Assembly: GCF_041956535.1 (NCBI RefSeq)
Contig: NW_027192191.1
Coordinates: 738,152-802,151, forward strand
Source of the DNA: Calcarisporiella thermophila CBS 279.70
Taxonomy: Eukaryota > Calcarisporiellomycota
Direction of reading: 5' to 3'
DNA: 64,000 nt
Of the stretch, positions 13,501-24,016 are shown piece after piece; position 1 is the first letter of the stretch; every line of letters begins with the position of its first letter. The notes under the pieces were generated by a model that was not told where the DNA came from, searched no databases, and saw only the letters and a program-made list of their open reading frames with translations. Made by a program: the position numbers and the translations under genes.

Positions 13501-14894
13501 TTCAGGCCGTTCCCCTCTGCCGATATTAGGGCAATGCTTGCCAATGGAGAAGCGCGTGATATCGACGCTGTGGAAGAGAAACGCCTTGAAATATATGTTA
13601 ATTGTCGGCTCGTAAAGGATTTTCAACAGATTGTATTCCTAAAAGCAGAGTGTCGAATGCCAGCAATGGAAGTGTATTGGCTCGAGACGGAGGCCTTTGT
13701 TGGTGTGTAATCTTTTTCGGAAGCATTTCTACACCAAACTTCAACCCACTAATATTTACATAACACTTTTCACCTAGGTACAATTTCAAGATTATTGACT
13801 ACTGACTCCGAGGAAAGTGACTGGGAGATCCAGTTTTCAGAAAAAGAGCGTCCGCTCATCGTCTGCAATCTCCTGGACATACCACTTGAATATGAGATCG
13901 TCAATGATACGAGGTATTTCTTAATGGAGCCAACCGATGCCGATAAGACGGTCGAGTCTTTTGGCCGTCGAGAAGTCAAAGTTTCTCCAAATATAAAAGC
14001 TCTATTGAAGAATGCGGATTCTCTATGGAGGGTGAGTTAAACACATGCTTTCATTCATTTAATTTTTATTTTGCTAATATAGCTTCGGTCGACTTTTATA
14101 ATACAGGAAAAATATATCCAAGAAAATGTGACCATCTATAATCGTAAACGACCCCTTGAAAACTATTGGCTACCGCTTCGTATCAGCTTCGGACAGACTT
14201 CCCATTTCCAGATGTCATCCGGCTATAAGAGCTCATACGCATTCAGTATGCTCGAGAATCATGTTGTGTACTTTTTGGGAGATTTCAACATGAATGCGAC
14301 CCTATTGCTGACCCAAGAAGACGAGGTACGATAACCCCCTGGACCGAATATATTCAACTATTTCCTGACATAACTATCCTTATTTTACGCTGTAGATGAC
14401 CCAAAAGAAAATTGCTGATTTGGAGTTTCAGTACCATTTCATCGTCGATCAATTGGTCTACTATGGAACCATTAAGACTGGCGAGAACTTTATCCAGCTG
14501 GCTTGCCTTCTCTTTGGGTATTTATTGCATTAAATCAATTTATATTTAGTCTTGATTCTCAACTGGCTATTTTATTATTTAGCTCGGCACTTGGACACGA
14601 CGTGTTCAAGGAATATGCCCCTTCCTATCTTAAAGCTACCGATACAGACCAGCGTATCTGGCCCCCTGTACTGGCTAAATGGGTATGTTGAACATTCCGG
14701 CACTCCTGCCCCCATGAAAAATACTAACCACAGTTTGGAATTCCTAGGTTTCGCTATTACATTATTTCATTAGCTTTTTCCCATACGAGAACCCAATTCT
14801 TCATACTCTGAAGCGATTGCATGCATCCTTGATTCTGGTTGATGGAGGTTCTGGGAGTGGAGGAAGTTCTCAGCGGAAGAAGCCTCAAGGGTGA
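4561..14894 (+). CDS. Giant multi-ASH/MSP-domain (HYDIN-like) protein, 3,327 residues
   Basis: Exons are 4561-13702, 13778-14031, 14107-14325, 14396-14517, 14583-14682 and 14748-14894; all phases close. The protein is built from degenerate repeats of the ASH/MSP immunoglobulin-like type, each opening with a (I/L)-D/N-(F/L)-G strand and followed by a V-x-N-x-S strand. Examples are LDFGDCCAGVVAKQQIVLKN (about residue 468), VNFGDTDVGT (721), IDFGSIILNS (834), INFGVLDKGEKRTKTIVIQN (1235), LELDFGPCAVEQ (1340), LDLGLCYVDPG (1750), IDLGVVSRLG (1926), KIELGKVGHF (2290) and LDLGQQDLG (2764). Ser-rich disordered inserts lie near 110-140, 200-325, 505-650 and 920-1080. A Lys/Glu coiled coil lies near 1405-1445. 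No TM segment or signal peptide is evident. ASH domains occur in ciliary, centrosomal and nuclear-envelope proteins; the function here is unknown, and a microtubule-organising or scaffolding role is only a guess. Confidence 0.85.
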
Positions 14895-15680
14895 AGGGAG
14901 TTGTGGAGCAGGACTTTGTGTGAAGAACGGGAAGATGCTTTGAACACGGACTTTTCTTATTTTTATTTGTATTTATTTAGTGTTAGCTACTTATTCGGGA
15001 GAGTTTTGGCTTTCGCACAGGGACAATGCTTTTGTTATCACTATTTTTCTTTATAGGCAAATTTTTAATTGTGCGAGTCCATATACTTTTGTTGGTAGAT
15101 TTTTCTTTTTCTTTCTTTCCACTTAATATCGTTATGGAAATTTATAGTCAATTCCTTTAATTTTTTTTCTTGCAATTTTTCATCCCAAGTGTTATTTTAA
15201 GGCACCTTGTACTAAATTGCTCTCTTTTCCTCCTCGACTTTTCAATCCGACACTTGTGATTTTTAGGTACTCTTTTTGTAATTAATTTATTTTTTTTTGA
15301 CCAAGGTAAACCGGCTTTATAAACGAAACTGGAATTGCCATAGAGGTACACACTTTGCTTAATTGGTTGACTCTATGACCAAGATTTGCATTCAATGCCT
15401 ACCCGGAGATATTGCCGGCGGATAATGATTTTACCTGTGTCACTTTTGGTGAGTAGAAACAAATTCACAGTAAACAGATCATTGCATGTAACTTAAAGTT
15501 TAATAGAGACGTTAACTGCCAAAAAGAGACTGCACGAAGGAGATAGACCCGAGCAACCAGGAAAATAATCAAAAAGAAACCAAACACAATCGATTATCAA
15601 TAGTTTTTGAATATATATAATGACTAGCGCATCCAAACATAAACTTTCAAAATAACACAACCACTACACTTGGTTAAGAT
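14895..15680. other. Intergenic, T-rich 3' flank then A-rich promoter side
   Basis: The first part is strongly T-rich on the plus strand, as expected downstream of the giant gene. The last 60 bases are A-rich before the next ATG. A TATATATAA stretch lies at 15612-15620. I see no coding exon. Confidence 0.5.
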
Positions 15681-17069
15681 ATGGGTGAAAACACTCTACG
15701 TTCTGGATCGGGTCAATACAATGTCACGATAGGGGTTCAGCAAGAGGCTCCTGCAAATTCAGAGGATATAACTCATATTGGATATCCACCGCCTCACAAA
15801 TCTATGAGACTTAACAGATGCCACGCCATTCCGCTAATTTCTATAGCTATATCCTACATTTCTTTTATCCTTATTGGAATTAATGATGCCGGGTTAGGAG
15901 TGCTGCTCAAGAATATGAAGCAGCACTATCTGGTCGACGATGCACACATCGCGCTTATTTTTGTATTCAACCTCATTGGCTTTCTGATTTCTTCTTTAAG
16001 TGCGGGATTTTGTATTCAAAAACTTGGGATTCGGTGGTATCTTGTTGCGGGGCATAGCTTGTTTTTAATTGCCACGCTGGCAAATGGCTTTGCACCTCCA
16101 CTTGTCTTGCTTTTATTTATCATGCTAGTTTTGGGTGGATCGATCGCCAGCATCGATGCCGGATTCAACGCGTATATTATAGGCTTTAAGAATAGCACGA
16201 CATTACTTGGATACTTGCACGCATTCTATGGGATAGGTGGGTGGGTGGGACCTGTGGTAACATCTAGTTTGATCGCACAGAGACATCTCTTATGGAATCA
16301 TGTATATTTTCTATGGACAGCGATGTGTGGTGTATCACTGATCCTAATTCTGACACTGTTTCGCGAGCATTCCGATTTACAAAATGTCAAAATTAAAGAA
16401 ACAATTGGGCATCCTCCTTCAGGTGAAATGAGTGTTGGGACTCAAGCTAAACGGAAAATTACTCTCACTATATTTCGCAACAAATTCGTCTGGTGGAGCT
16501 GTATCACTTTTCTTGTTTATATGGGAATCGGCGCAACGATAAGTAATTGGATGTTTTCTTTTTTCGTTGAATCTCGTTCTTTCACCGAGCTGGTGGCCGG
16601 CTGGATGATAAGTATATATTGGATTGGAATGACAGCGGGGCGCATCATAACGGGTCACCTCGCGAACAGATTGGGTAGAATGCGAAGCATTTTTATCGGA
16701 TATGCTCTCTGTTACGCCGGCCTTGCAATCGCTTGGGCTATACGGTACGAGGTTGGCTCAGGTGTAGGGATGTTTTTAGTTGGATTCGGACTTGGACCTG
16801 CGTATCCAATAGCCATTTCTGTCATAATCTCTATGCTACCTGAATACCTAAGACCGGGTTCAATCGGATTTCTAACCAGCGCTGCCTGCGTGGGTAATGG
16901 GCTTCTCTCCTGGCTAGCAGGTTATATATATCAAAATACTGGAAGAGAGTCGTTGATGATATATTTAACCGTTGGAACGGGGGTCAGTTTGATGGGATTT
17001 ATTGGATTGCACCTCTATAAGGTTAGAAGTAAAAGCGCAGAACATATTGAACAGAACTCTACGTCCTAG
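15681..17069 (+). CDS. Major facilitator superfamily transporter, FucP/Bsc6-like (462 residues)
   Basis: This is a single-exon gene for a 12-helix membrane transporter. A hydrophilic N-terminal tail of about 45 residues precedes the first helix (AIPLISIAISYISFILIGIN). The first-half motif between helices 2 and 3 is loose (IQKLGIRWYL). The second-half equivalent is clear (GHLANRLGRMRSI), which matches MFS motif A. A central hydrophilic loop lies at about residues 230-255. The GINDAGLG motif in helix 1 and the GFNAYII region recall the fucose-permease-like group, which includes yeast Bsc6. Substrate cannot be read from sequence; a sugar or small organic solute is possible. The lack of introns contrasts with its neighbours. 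Confidence 0.85.
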   Translation: MGENTLRSGSGQYNVTIGVQQEAPANSEDITHIGYPPPHKSMRLNRCHAIPLISIAISYISFILIGINDAGLGVLLKNMKQHYLVDDAHIALIFVFNLIGFLISSLSAGFCIQKLGIRWYLVAGHSLFLIATLANGFAPPLVLLLFIMLVLGGSIASIDAGFNAYIIGFKNSTTLLGYLHAFYGIGGWVGPVVTSSLIAQRHLLWNHVYFLWTAMCGVSLILILTLFREHSDLQNVKIKETIGHPPSGEMSVGTQAKRKITLTIFRNKFVWWSCITFLVYMGIGATISNWMFSFFVESRSFTELVAGWMISIYWIGMTAGRIITGHLANRLGRMRSIFIGYALCYAGLAIAWAIRYEVGSGVGMFLVGFGLGPAYPIAISVIISMLPEYLRPGSIGFLTSAACVGNGLLSWLAGYIYQNTGRESLMIYLTVGTGVSLMGFIGLHLYKVRSKSAEHIEQNSTS

Positions 17070-18093
17070 ATTCATTTAGCCACTGCGTTAATTGTAGAAT
17101 ATATATTTTTAAACTTGATTTTACTCAATAAAGGAGAGGGAACTAATGTACATACAAAGCAATAAAAAATCCTAGTTCCAGATTACCACATTATTCAAGA
17201 ATACAGGTATATATTTTATAAGCTTTATCTAAACTATATCAACTAAACGATATTTGCATTAGTCAAACTCTCTCTTTGAATTCATCCAGCTAGAGGCAAT
17301 GGTATTTTTCGCAAGCTCCACCAAATAATGGGATACCCAATGTTTAAGAAGAACTCTATTGATTATTTTTAAAGCATCTTGGCCTTCTTTTGAGTCAACT
17401 TTTCTCTAACTTCCCCCAGAAATTTGAAAACACAAAACCATAAACACTAGATACGAACATAAATTTCAATTTAAACTTGCCTCAAATCCAGCGCCTCATT
17501 CCCAAGAATAGCTGATTCACCTACGAGATATTCCGTTGATAGAAATTTAGACTAACCTTTGGTGTGCATACATTACCCCATATCTCACCTACAGTATCAT
17601 GTTGATGTATAAATTTTGTTCTTTTGAAGAACCCTCCAGTTTTCCATTTTATTTGCAAATATTTGCCCTAAATACAATATATTGCCCCGCACTTGTGGTT
17701 TTGCAATCTAAAACAAGTAATACGAAATTAAAATAGCTATTCATTGGAATTCGAGGGATACAGCAGAAATTGCTGCAAGGCCTCGTGAAAAATGCTTTTG
17801 TCCATGCGGGGTGATATCCTTCTTTAGGGAATGCAGTAAGCTGTTGGAATTATCCCTATTAAAATAATCGGGGTTCTAGTAACGGAAGAAAAAAATGACA
17901 AAAAAAAATAATCAAAGAGCAAACGCAATAAATGATATTTCAAAATAAAGAAAGAAAAATCTATAAAATATTTCACAATAAATATATAAAAAGCTCCACT
18001 AAATGGAAGCCGCGCACCCATAATCAAAACGAAGGCGGTGGAAATGCAACGTAGCCAAATAGTGATACTAAAGAAGAAAATCAATAGAGGAAA
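17070..18093. other. Intergenic, AT-rich
   Basis: The stretch is very AT-rich, with many A- and T-runs and scattered stops in all frames. The transporter and the receptor gene that follows are convergent, so this is probably 3' UTR and spacer. I see no gene. Confidence 0.5.
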
Positions 18094-19147
18094 TTAGCGC
18101 GGAACTGAAGAGCGGTCGCCAGGCATACTCACGAAGATTCCCAACATGACAAACACATGCCATATTGCGTGACTTGTCAACCCTGGGTAATCAAATAGAC
18201 CAGGCCAGAACTTCTCAGGGAATCGATGTCCGTAAAAGATCACACCAACAATATATGCAATGACACTCCAAAGGAGCGGTGCGAGGAATTGGAAAGTGGG
18301 AGCCCATCCACGAATTGAGGCCATATGGGCGAGCGGTACCAACCCTCCCAAGCCTGCCAAAGAGATGAAAAGAAAAATCCGGAAGGGGCGGTATTTGTGT
18401 GTATCGAAAAATTTGAAAAACTGGGGGGGGGGAAACATCAAAAGTTAAGATGATCATAAGCAAGCGAGGACTGTAGATAAATATGGGCAATAGACTTACC
18501 GGAAATACTAAAGTGCTCATCCCAAGAATGGCAGTGAGTCCCATGTAGAAATTGCGAGTTGAGTCCTCGCAATAAAACCCATAATAAATTTTGGTCAGAA
18601 GACTCGCCGTGATAAGCAATCCTATTCCAACATAATCAAATGTCGCAGCACATTTGGCTACTGCCGGCTTGGAGTGGCACATCAGAGTATGGTAGAGGGT
18701 CGAACATAACAGGCACTTCAATGCAGCAACAAAGAAGAAGGATACCACCAATCTATCCGCAAGCAGAGATCCAGTCAAATGATGAGGGATTGCATAGATG
18801 GCAAGGCCGAGAAAGAAAAAGAATCCTAAGAGATGGGTCCATATATTGCATGTTTCGTTGTGGACCATGAAAATGCTCTGAAAGCATTCTCGCATTGTCG
18901 AAAAATGCCGATAGCCGCGACGCACATACTGGTTCTCCTGCCATTCCCGGGGAAGTTCCTCAAACTTGAGCAGTCGCCTGGCCGCGCGCTTACCTGCGGT
19001 AACCGCATCTCCGACGGTCTTATCAATACAATTAACGAGATTGCTTGCGGCCACAGAGGCCGAGGCAGCTGCGTGTGCAAAATGGGGATCTAATACGGTG
19101 GTAGATGCTCTTCGTTGGTGCAGAGTAGCTGCGGAATTGAACACCAT
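18094..19147 (-). CDS. PAQR / haemolysin III family membrane receptor (324 residues)
   Basis: Exons are 18500-19147 and 18094-18420, joined by a 79-nt intron whose acceptor follows an unbroken run of ten C. The start is the ATG at 19147; the frame stays open upstream but has no further ATG. About seven TM helices are present. Family zinc-site residues are visible: NETCNIWTHLLG before helix 1, STLYHTLMCHS with a Ser and two His after helix 2, and HAIWHVFVMLG near the C-terminus. In yeast the family (Izh proteins) links zinc and sterol homeostasis; in animals it contains the adiponectin receptors, which have ceramidase activity. Ligand or substrate is unknown here. The C-terminus is short (PGDRSSVPR). 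Confidence 0.93.
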
Positions 19148-19811
19148 TCTCGACAGAGTAGGGAAATCAGCAATTAATTGAGCGGAACTAACAAAACTGG
19201 AGCCTGGGGAATTAAAGAGATATCGGAGGAAAATAGGATATCTGAGGAATAATATCAAAAAGGGAGGGGGGTAAGCAAGCCAAAGCAATGATTGTAAAAA
19301 AGGATGGGGGAAGTCTTAACTAAAATTTGAAAGATATGAGAAAAATATTGATCTATTCGATAGAGAAAAAGTGGTACCGTCGTACGAAATCTCATAGCCC
19401 ACTGATATGCTCCTTTGGCTACACACTACAAATTTAGTGGAGTTCCGAATAGACCCCTCCCTTCGGCATGAAAACAGCCGCAGCCATTTCTCTATGCATA
19501 TTCTCCTGGTGCACTAGGATTTATCCCCTGCCATATGCGACTGGAAGACTCCGGATGCTGAGAGAAGCTACCATTTAAGGCTAACGAATAGGATACCCGT
19601 CTGTTTCCACAAAACTTTTCCAAAAGTGAAGTGTGCTATTCCTAAGTAGGTGGTGGAGTGCTTGGTTGGGGCACGTGAGACAAGCCACGGAAGTCACAGC
19701 TAGGACGCCCTTCCATTGTGGCGTCTAGTTTACATCTTGTTTAGTGTAATATAAAAAGCCTTTGACAGCTCAGTGGCATTTTCTTCATACTAGTTTTCGT
19801 TTTCTACAAAG
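19148..19811. promoter_or_regulatory. Divergent promoter region between the PAQR gene and the small gene at 19812
   Basis: The two genes are transcribed away from each other across about 660 bases. A TATAAAAA box starts at 19750, 62 bases before the ATG of the small gene. A palindromic CACGTG E-box lies near 19674. CCCCT motifs, which resemble the yeast stress-response element, occur near 19454 and 19523. These are sequence matches only; no binding is implied. Confidence 0.45.
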
Positions 19812-20127
19812 ATGTCTTCTAAATATAATCTAAAGCACCAAGAAAAAGTCCAGCCCATAGGTAATTTCTGCATCATTATCCACCTTTCGCGTCAATTGTT
19901 TTAACCTGCTATTCATCTTGAAAGGCCGTGAACCCAATAGTGCCGCCGTCTTTCACGCGGGACCTCGTCATGACGAGGAAAACACTATGCTAGATCCTTC
20001 GCTCAGCCAATTGAACCAGAAGGGCGAAACTTGGCAGGACAGCGGGGTGACCAACCCCCCTGGCGATAATCGTGGAGTTGTAGGAAAACCGCAGAAAGAT
20101 TTTGAACAGTCAAAGCAACAGAAATAG
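19812..20127 (+). CDS. Small hydrophilic protein of unknown function (83 residues)
   Basis: Exons are 19812-19860 and 19925-20127, joined in phase across a 64-nt intron with GTAATT and AAAG ends. The protein has no hydrophobic segment and is rich in Gln, Asn, Lys, Glu and Gly, for example KGETWQDSGVTNPPGDNRGV near residues 50-69 and a basic/Gln tail FEQSKQQK. I do not recognise the family. Disorder, a TATA box 62 bases upstream and CCCCT motifs would suit a small stress-induced fungal protein, which is inference. Its stop lies 80 bases from the stop of the convergent HAD gene. Confidence 0.6.
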
Positions 20128-20207
20128 AACCACATGCAGACGTTCAGAGCACCAATATATTAGAAATCGTGTAAAGTTTAACTTGTACAATAATAAATAT
20201 CTGTTGT

Positions 20208-21483
20208 CTACAACTTGGGCTCGAAATCAAGAAGCTTCACGCCTAACAACATTTCGAGCTTTTCTAGAGCTTCTAACTCCCGCCCAAGTGTCACTCCTTT
20301 ATGCAAGTATAACAATGTCACTATTAATTGAAAATACAGGTTTTTCGAATAAAATTACTCACGAATAGTTTGCATCCCAAGTTCACGGGCAGCTTTAAGA
20401 TTCCTATTAACGAAAGTAGAACTATTTAATGCTCATCTATCACTATCATGAATAAAAGGTACCTATTACATTCCGATATCATCCAGGAATACCACCTCAG
20501 AAGGTAGAAGATTCAGGGCTTTGCATGCGTGTAAATAAAAATCGGGGCTAGGTTTTCTAGAAAAATATTTCACCCGATGTTAAATCACATATTTGAAATG
20601 TGCAAGGCACCAAGATAGATTTAGTGTATTCGGCATACCTTAATCCAACTACTGAAGATTCGAAGTAGGCATCAAAATTTGCTTTCAACGATTTTTCATG
20701 CGACACGTTTGTTAGAGGGTAGTTATTGGTTAGGGCGGCAACCTTGAATCCTTTTTCTCTTAGCCTCCTAATAGCACTTAAATAACCTGGATTTATCCGT
20801 AGAGCCTCCCTCATCATCTGGGTAAATAGCTCCTCTCCGTCAATATGGATTTTTTCAGGAATGGTCACATTTCTAAGATTCCTTCGCTGAGCGTAAACAC
20901 GGTAGTAATCCACATTAGCAGGATCAGATAATTCAGCACCAAAGAGAGAATAAAACTCTTCGAGTTGAAGTTCGCCCCGTTCCAAGCGCTAGTGGATGAG
21001 TGAGTCAATCTAAAATGAATTGCTGAAAATAAAAAAAAAAATGTAAATTCATACTTGGAAAGCACCATTTTCGCGCGAAGCTCTTAAAATTCACAAGAAA
21101 TAAAACGAATAGGTATGAGAAACAAAGAACAAGAATCAATGATATAAGTATACTGAATCACTTACATCGCGACATTAATATAATTCTTAGGCAATCCATA
21201 TTTCGTTTCATATCTTTTATATTAGTCGTTAGCTTTTAAACCTAACCATGCTTATCAAAAGTCATCAAGTATACTTTGCAATCCCTGTGAACGGCGAGCC
21301 ACAAACCACGCCTCCAATGTCGAATATAACTGCTTTGATATTCATTATTTCCTCTAACAATGTATATGATGGTTCTGACTGTTCTTCAGAACTAGGTATC
21401 GACTTTAGAGACTGAATCCTCGTGAAAGAAATCATGCGTGACTTTTTTTTCTCAAGACAGATTTCATTTATTCGATCGTTCAT
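20208..21483 (-). CDS. HAD-superfamily hydrolase, ACAD10/epoxide-hydrolase N-domain-like (283 residues, 7 exons)
   Basis: Exons in order of transcription are 21275-21483, 21166-21213, 21055-21082, 20639-20988, 20470-20556, 20363-20403 and 20208-20296; every phase closes. Motif I is IKAVIFDIGGVV, with the nucleophile Asp and GG following, as in the ACAD10 and soluble epoxide-hydrolase N-domain group. The cap region includes FQRLERGELQLEEFY. Motif II is KVAALTNNYP, the Lys loop is SVVGLRKPSPDFY, and motif III is VVFLDDIG followed by NLKAARELGM. Phosphatase activity on small phosphoesters is the family expectation. ATG 21483 is the longest option; internal Met residues at 17 and 47 are alternatives, and the latter sits directly before motif I. 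Exon 3 is only 28 nt. Confidence 0.9.
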
Positions 21484-21769
21484 ATGAGAAGCTGAATTGT
21501 GCGGCAGAATTAAGAGATAGGTAGCCACAGGGAGCTTCGTTCTTTCATTAATAAATTACAATGGCAAATTGTCATTTAACATCTCATCAAACTTGAGTTC
21601 TCATTTTGACCCGAGCGCGAAATATTAATCCTTTTTTTTTTTTACTTTTGAGCATATAAATATTACAAATAATATAGAACAATAAGCCGCTATACTAGGA
21701 AAAGGCATTAACTTTTGCACCGTCCGTCACGAGGATCAATTTAAATGGAAAGGCTATAACCAAAATATT

Positions 21770-23088
21770 TTACAAAAGGCCACACTCACGCAGAGCGGAC
21801 TGGATCAGAATGTCGTTAACGGCATTCATAATACCTCTCACCTGTTGAGTATCAGTTGCACATGTAAAGTGGGCGTAAATCTTTATACATAAATGATAAG
21901 GAGACAGATTTGGTGAATTGGTTCTATCCTTTAGAACTTACCTGCTTGCTCTCCGATTGATTTTCAGCAGCAAATTTATTCAGGAGATAGTCGCACGCTT
22001 GATCGTAGTCAGCTCCTCCAACATAATCGGGAAAAGAATTACTAAGAGGCGTGGCCTGAAGTTTCTCCCGGAAAAGATCGATTTTATTCAAGAAGAGTAT
22101 GATGGACGTATGGACAAACCACCTAAATAAGGATGGGTTAATTGTCCAGAGCTATTCTTTAAGTCGAAAGCGCTTATTACCTTGAATTACAGATGGATCC
22201 AAAGAGAGTTAGTGATTCGGTCATACGATTTGCACTTTCGTCCTCTCGAAGACGCTGATCATATTCTGACAAGGCAACCAGAAAAATAACAGCTGATACA
22301 TTTTCGAAACAGTGGATCCATTTCTTGCGCTCTGACCGCTGACCACCGACATCGAACACGCGATAAACAATATCACGCACGTGGAAGGTTGCCTCCGTAA
22401 TCCCTGTGGTTTTGACGCGCGACCGAAGAACATCTTGATCAGTTGGAATGTAGTTGGGCTGAGCAATCCGGTCAATCGAATCAAAATAACTATTAAAACA
22501 CGCATCCCATGGATAAATAAACCTAAAATTATCTACACTATTAGCTATTGAACTCACTATCTTGCGGAATCATTTAATTGGTATTCGCGACTTCTCCTCT
22601 GGCACTCTCGTACCATAGGATCCCACCATAATTCTCTAATGGCTAGCGCAATTTCTGGTGGCATTGTCTCATACTCCATCTGATACATTTCAGCAGAAAG
22701 TATTACATTGGCATGCACTTTATTCGCGGGATTGGCAAGAGTTAGACCCATGTCCTGCATGGCTTCAAGGATGACCCGCATAGACTGGCATGTATTGATA
22801 AATATAATCTCGCGGAAACTTTCACGCTCTTCACGCGAATAGCTTCCCTCATTGATTAGCTTAAACTGCTTAAGTATAGTGGATTTTCCGCTTTCCCCAG
22901 CACCTATCAATTTAGTAGCAAAACTGTATGAATCGAAAGTCAACATCAACTCATTCAATTTGATGTTTACCAAGTAGAAGCAATTTCACTTCATTATTCA
23001 TTTTGACTCGGTCGCGTCGCAACTGATTCTCGATCTCATTGTTGCGGCGGTTTTTCTTTTTCAACTCAGAACTCAGACAACAACCCAT
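21770..23088 (-). CDS. Heterotrimeric G-protein alpha subunit, Gi-like (354 residues, 5 exons)
   Basis: Exons are 22971-23088, 22558-22903, 22181-22489, 21942-22122 and 21770-21880. The 354-residue length matches the family. The N-terminus MGCC carries the Gly for myristoylation and Cys for palmitoylation, so membrane attachment is expected. Nucleotide-binding boxes are complete: [16 protein letters not shown] (switch I Arg and Thr), DVGGQRSE (switch II Gln), FLNKIDLF and TCATDT. The C-terminus CGLL has the Cys at position -4 seen in pertussis-toxin-sensitive Gi/Go subunits and in fungal group I subunits. It should couple a seven-TM receptor to adenylate cyclase or MAP-kinase signalling in mating, growth or nutrient sensing. 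The receptor partner is not evident in the window. Confidence 0.97.
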
Positions 23089-24016
23089 TTTAGAGAGGAA
23101 TCGTAAGAATAAATAAAATGATATATAAACTGCAGCAAATAGAATGGAAACAAACAGTGGATGAAAACGAATGAATGGAGGAAGTTATTCGTAATATATA
23201 AGAGGAGATATTTTTAAAAGTGGTGGCAAAGCAATGAATTAAACAGGTCGAAATTTAACCAGTTTATTAGGGTGAAAGAGCTCGGATTGGATTTTCGATC
23301 TGCCACAGTTGGGCAATACTACAGAATCAGACAAATCTCGAGAACTATAGGATAAAATAGGCAAGTCCACCTCGAAAGCTTTTTCACCCATGAAAGGAAT
23401 GCAGGAAATCGTGGGCAATGAGCAAATTTACTTGGTTCTTACAACGGGGCTGATATGCAAATATGAAATAGATGATGCATCCGGAGAATATACAACGAAT
23501 TTATTTTTCAGGAACGTAAGAAACTCGGACTTTCCAAGAAAAGAAACATAAAACAATTAAGGTAATTAAGCTTGCAAATTAATACTGTCAATTGCGCAGA
23601 TATTGTATTGAAATGTCACCCGGTGGTCTAATTTCCCTCGCACTAACACAATATTTGATATAATAAAATTCACCGGGAGTCTTTTTCTACCAGATAAATA
23701 AAAGCAAGCACGACATCCTCATGAATCTTGATTTTATTTTATGCACAATATTTTTTGTAAAATTAAACAGGTCACCATAATAAGAATTATTGTTATAACC
23801 CATTGATGATCATCCGTTACCCACTTAATCAAATTAATGGCGGTTGATTAACAGTCGAAGCTCTTTCAGACTTCAAATAATCAAGATTTTCAAAACATAA
23901 TTATGATAGATTGCAAAACGATTAAACTTCATAATATAAAAATATTAAATATGAACAATAATCCAGCCTCTATATATGAGCACACAAACTAATGCATAAT
24001 ATGTCGATTATTCCAT
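23089..24016. other. Intergenic, AT-rich 5' flank of the G-alpha gene and 3' flank of the next minus-strand gene
   Basis: I see no coding exon. The region is A/T-rich with many short T- and A-runs on both strands. Confidence 0.5.
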
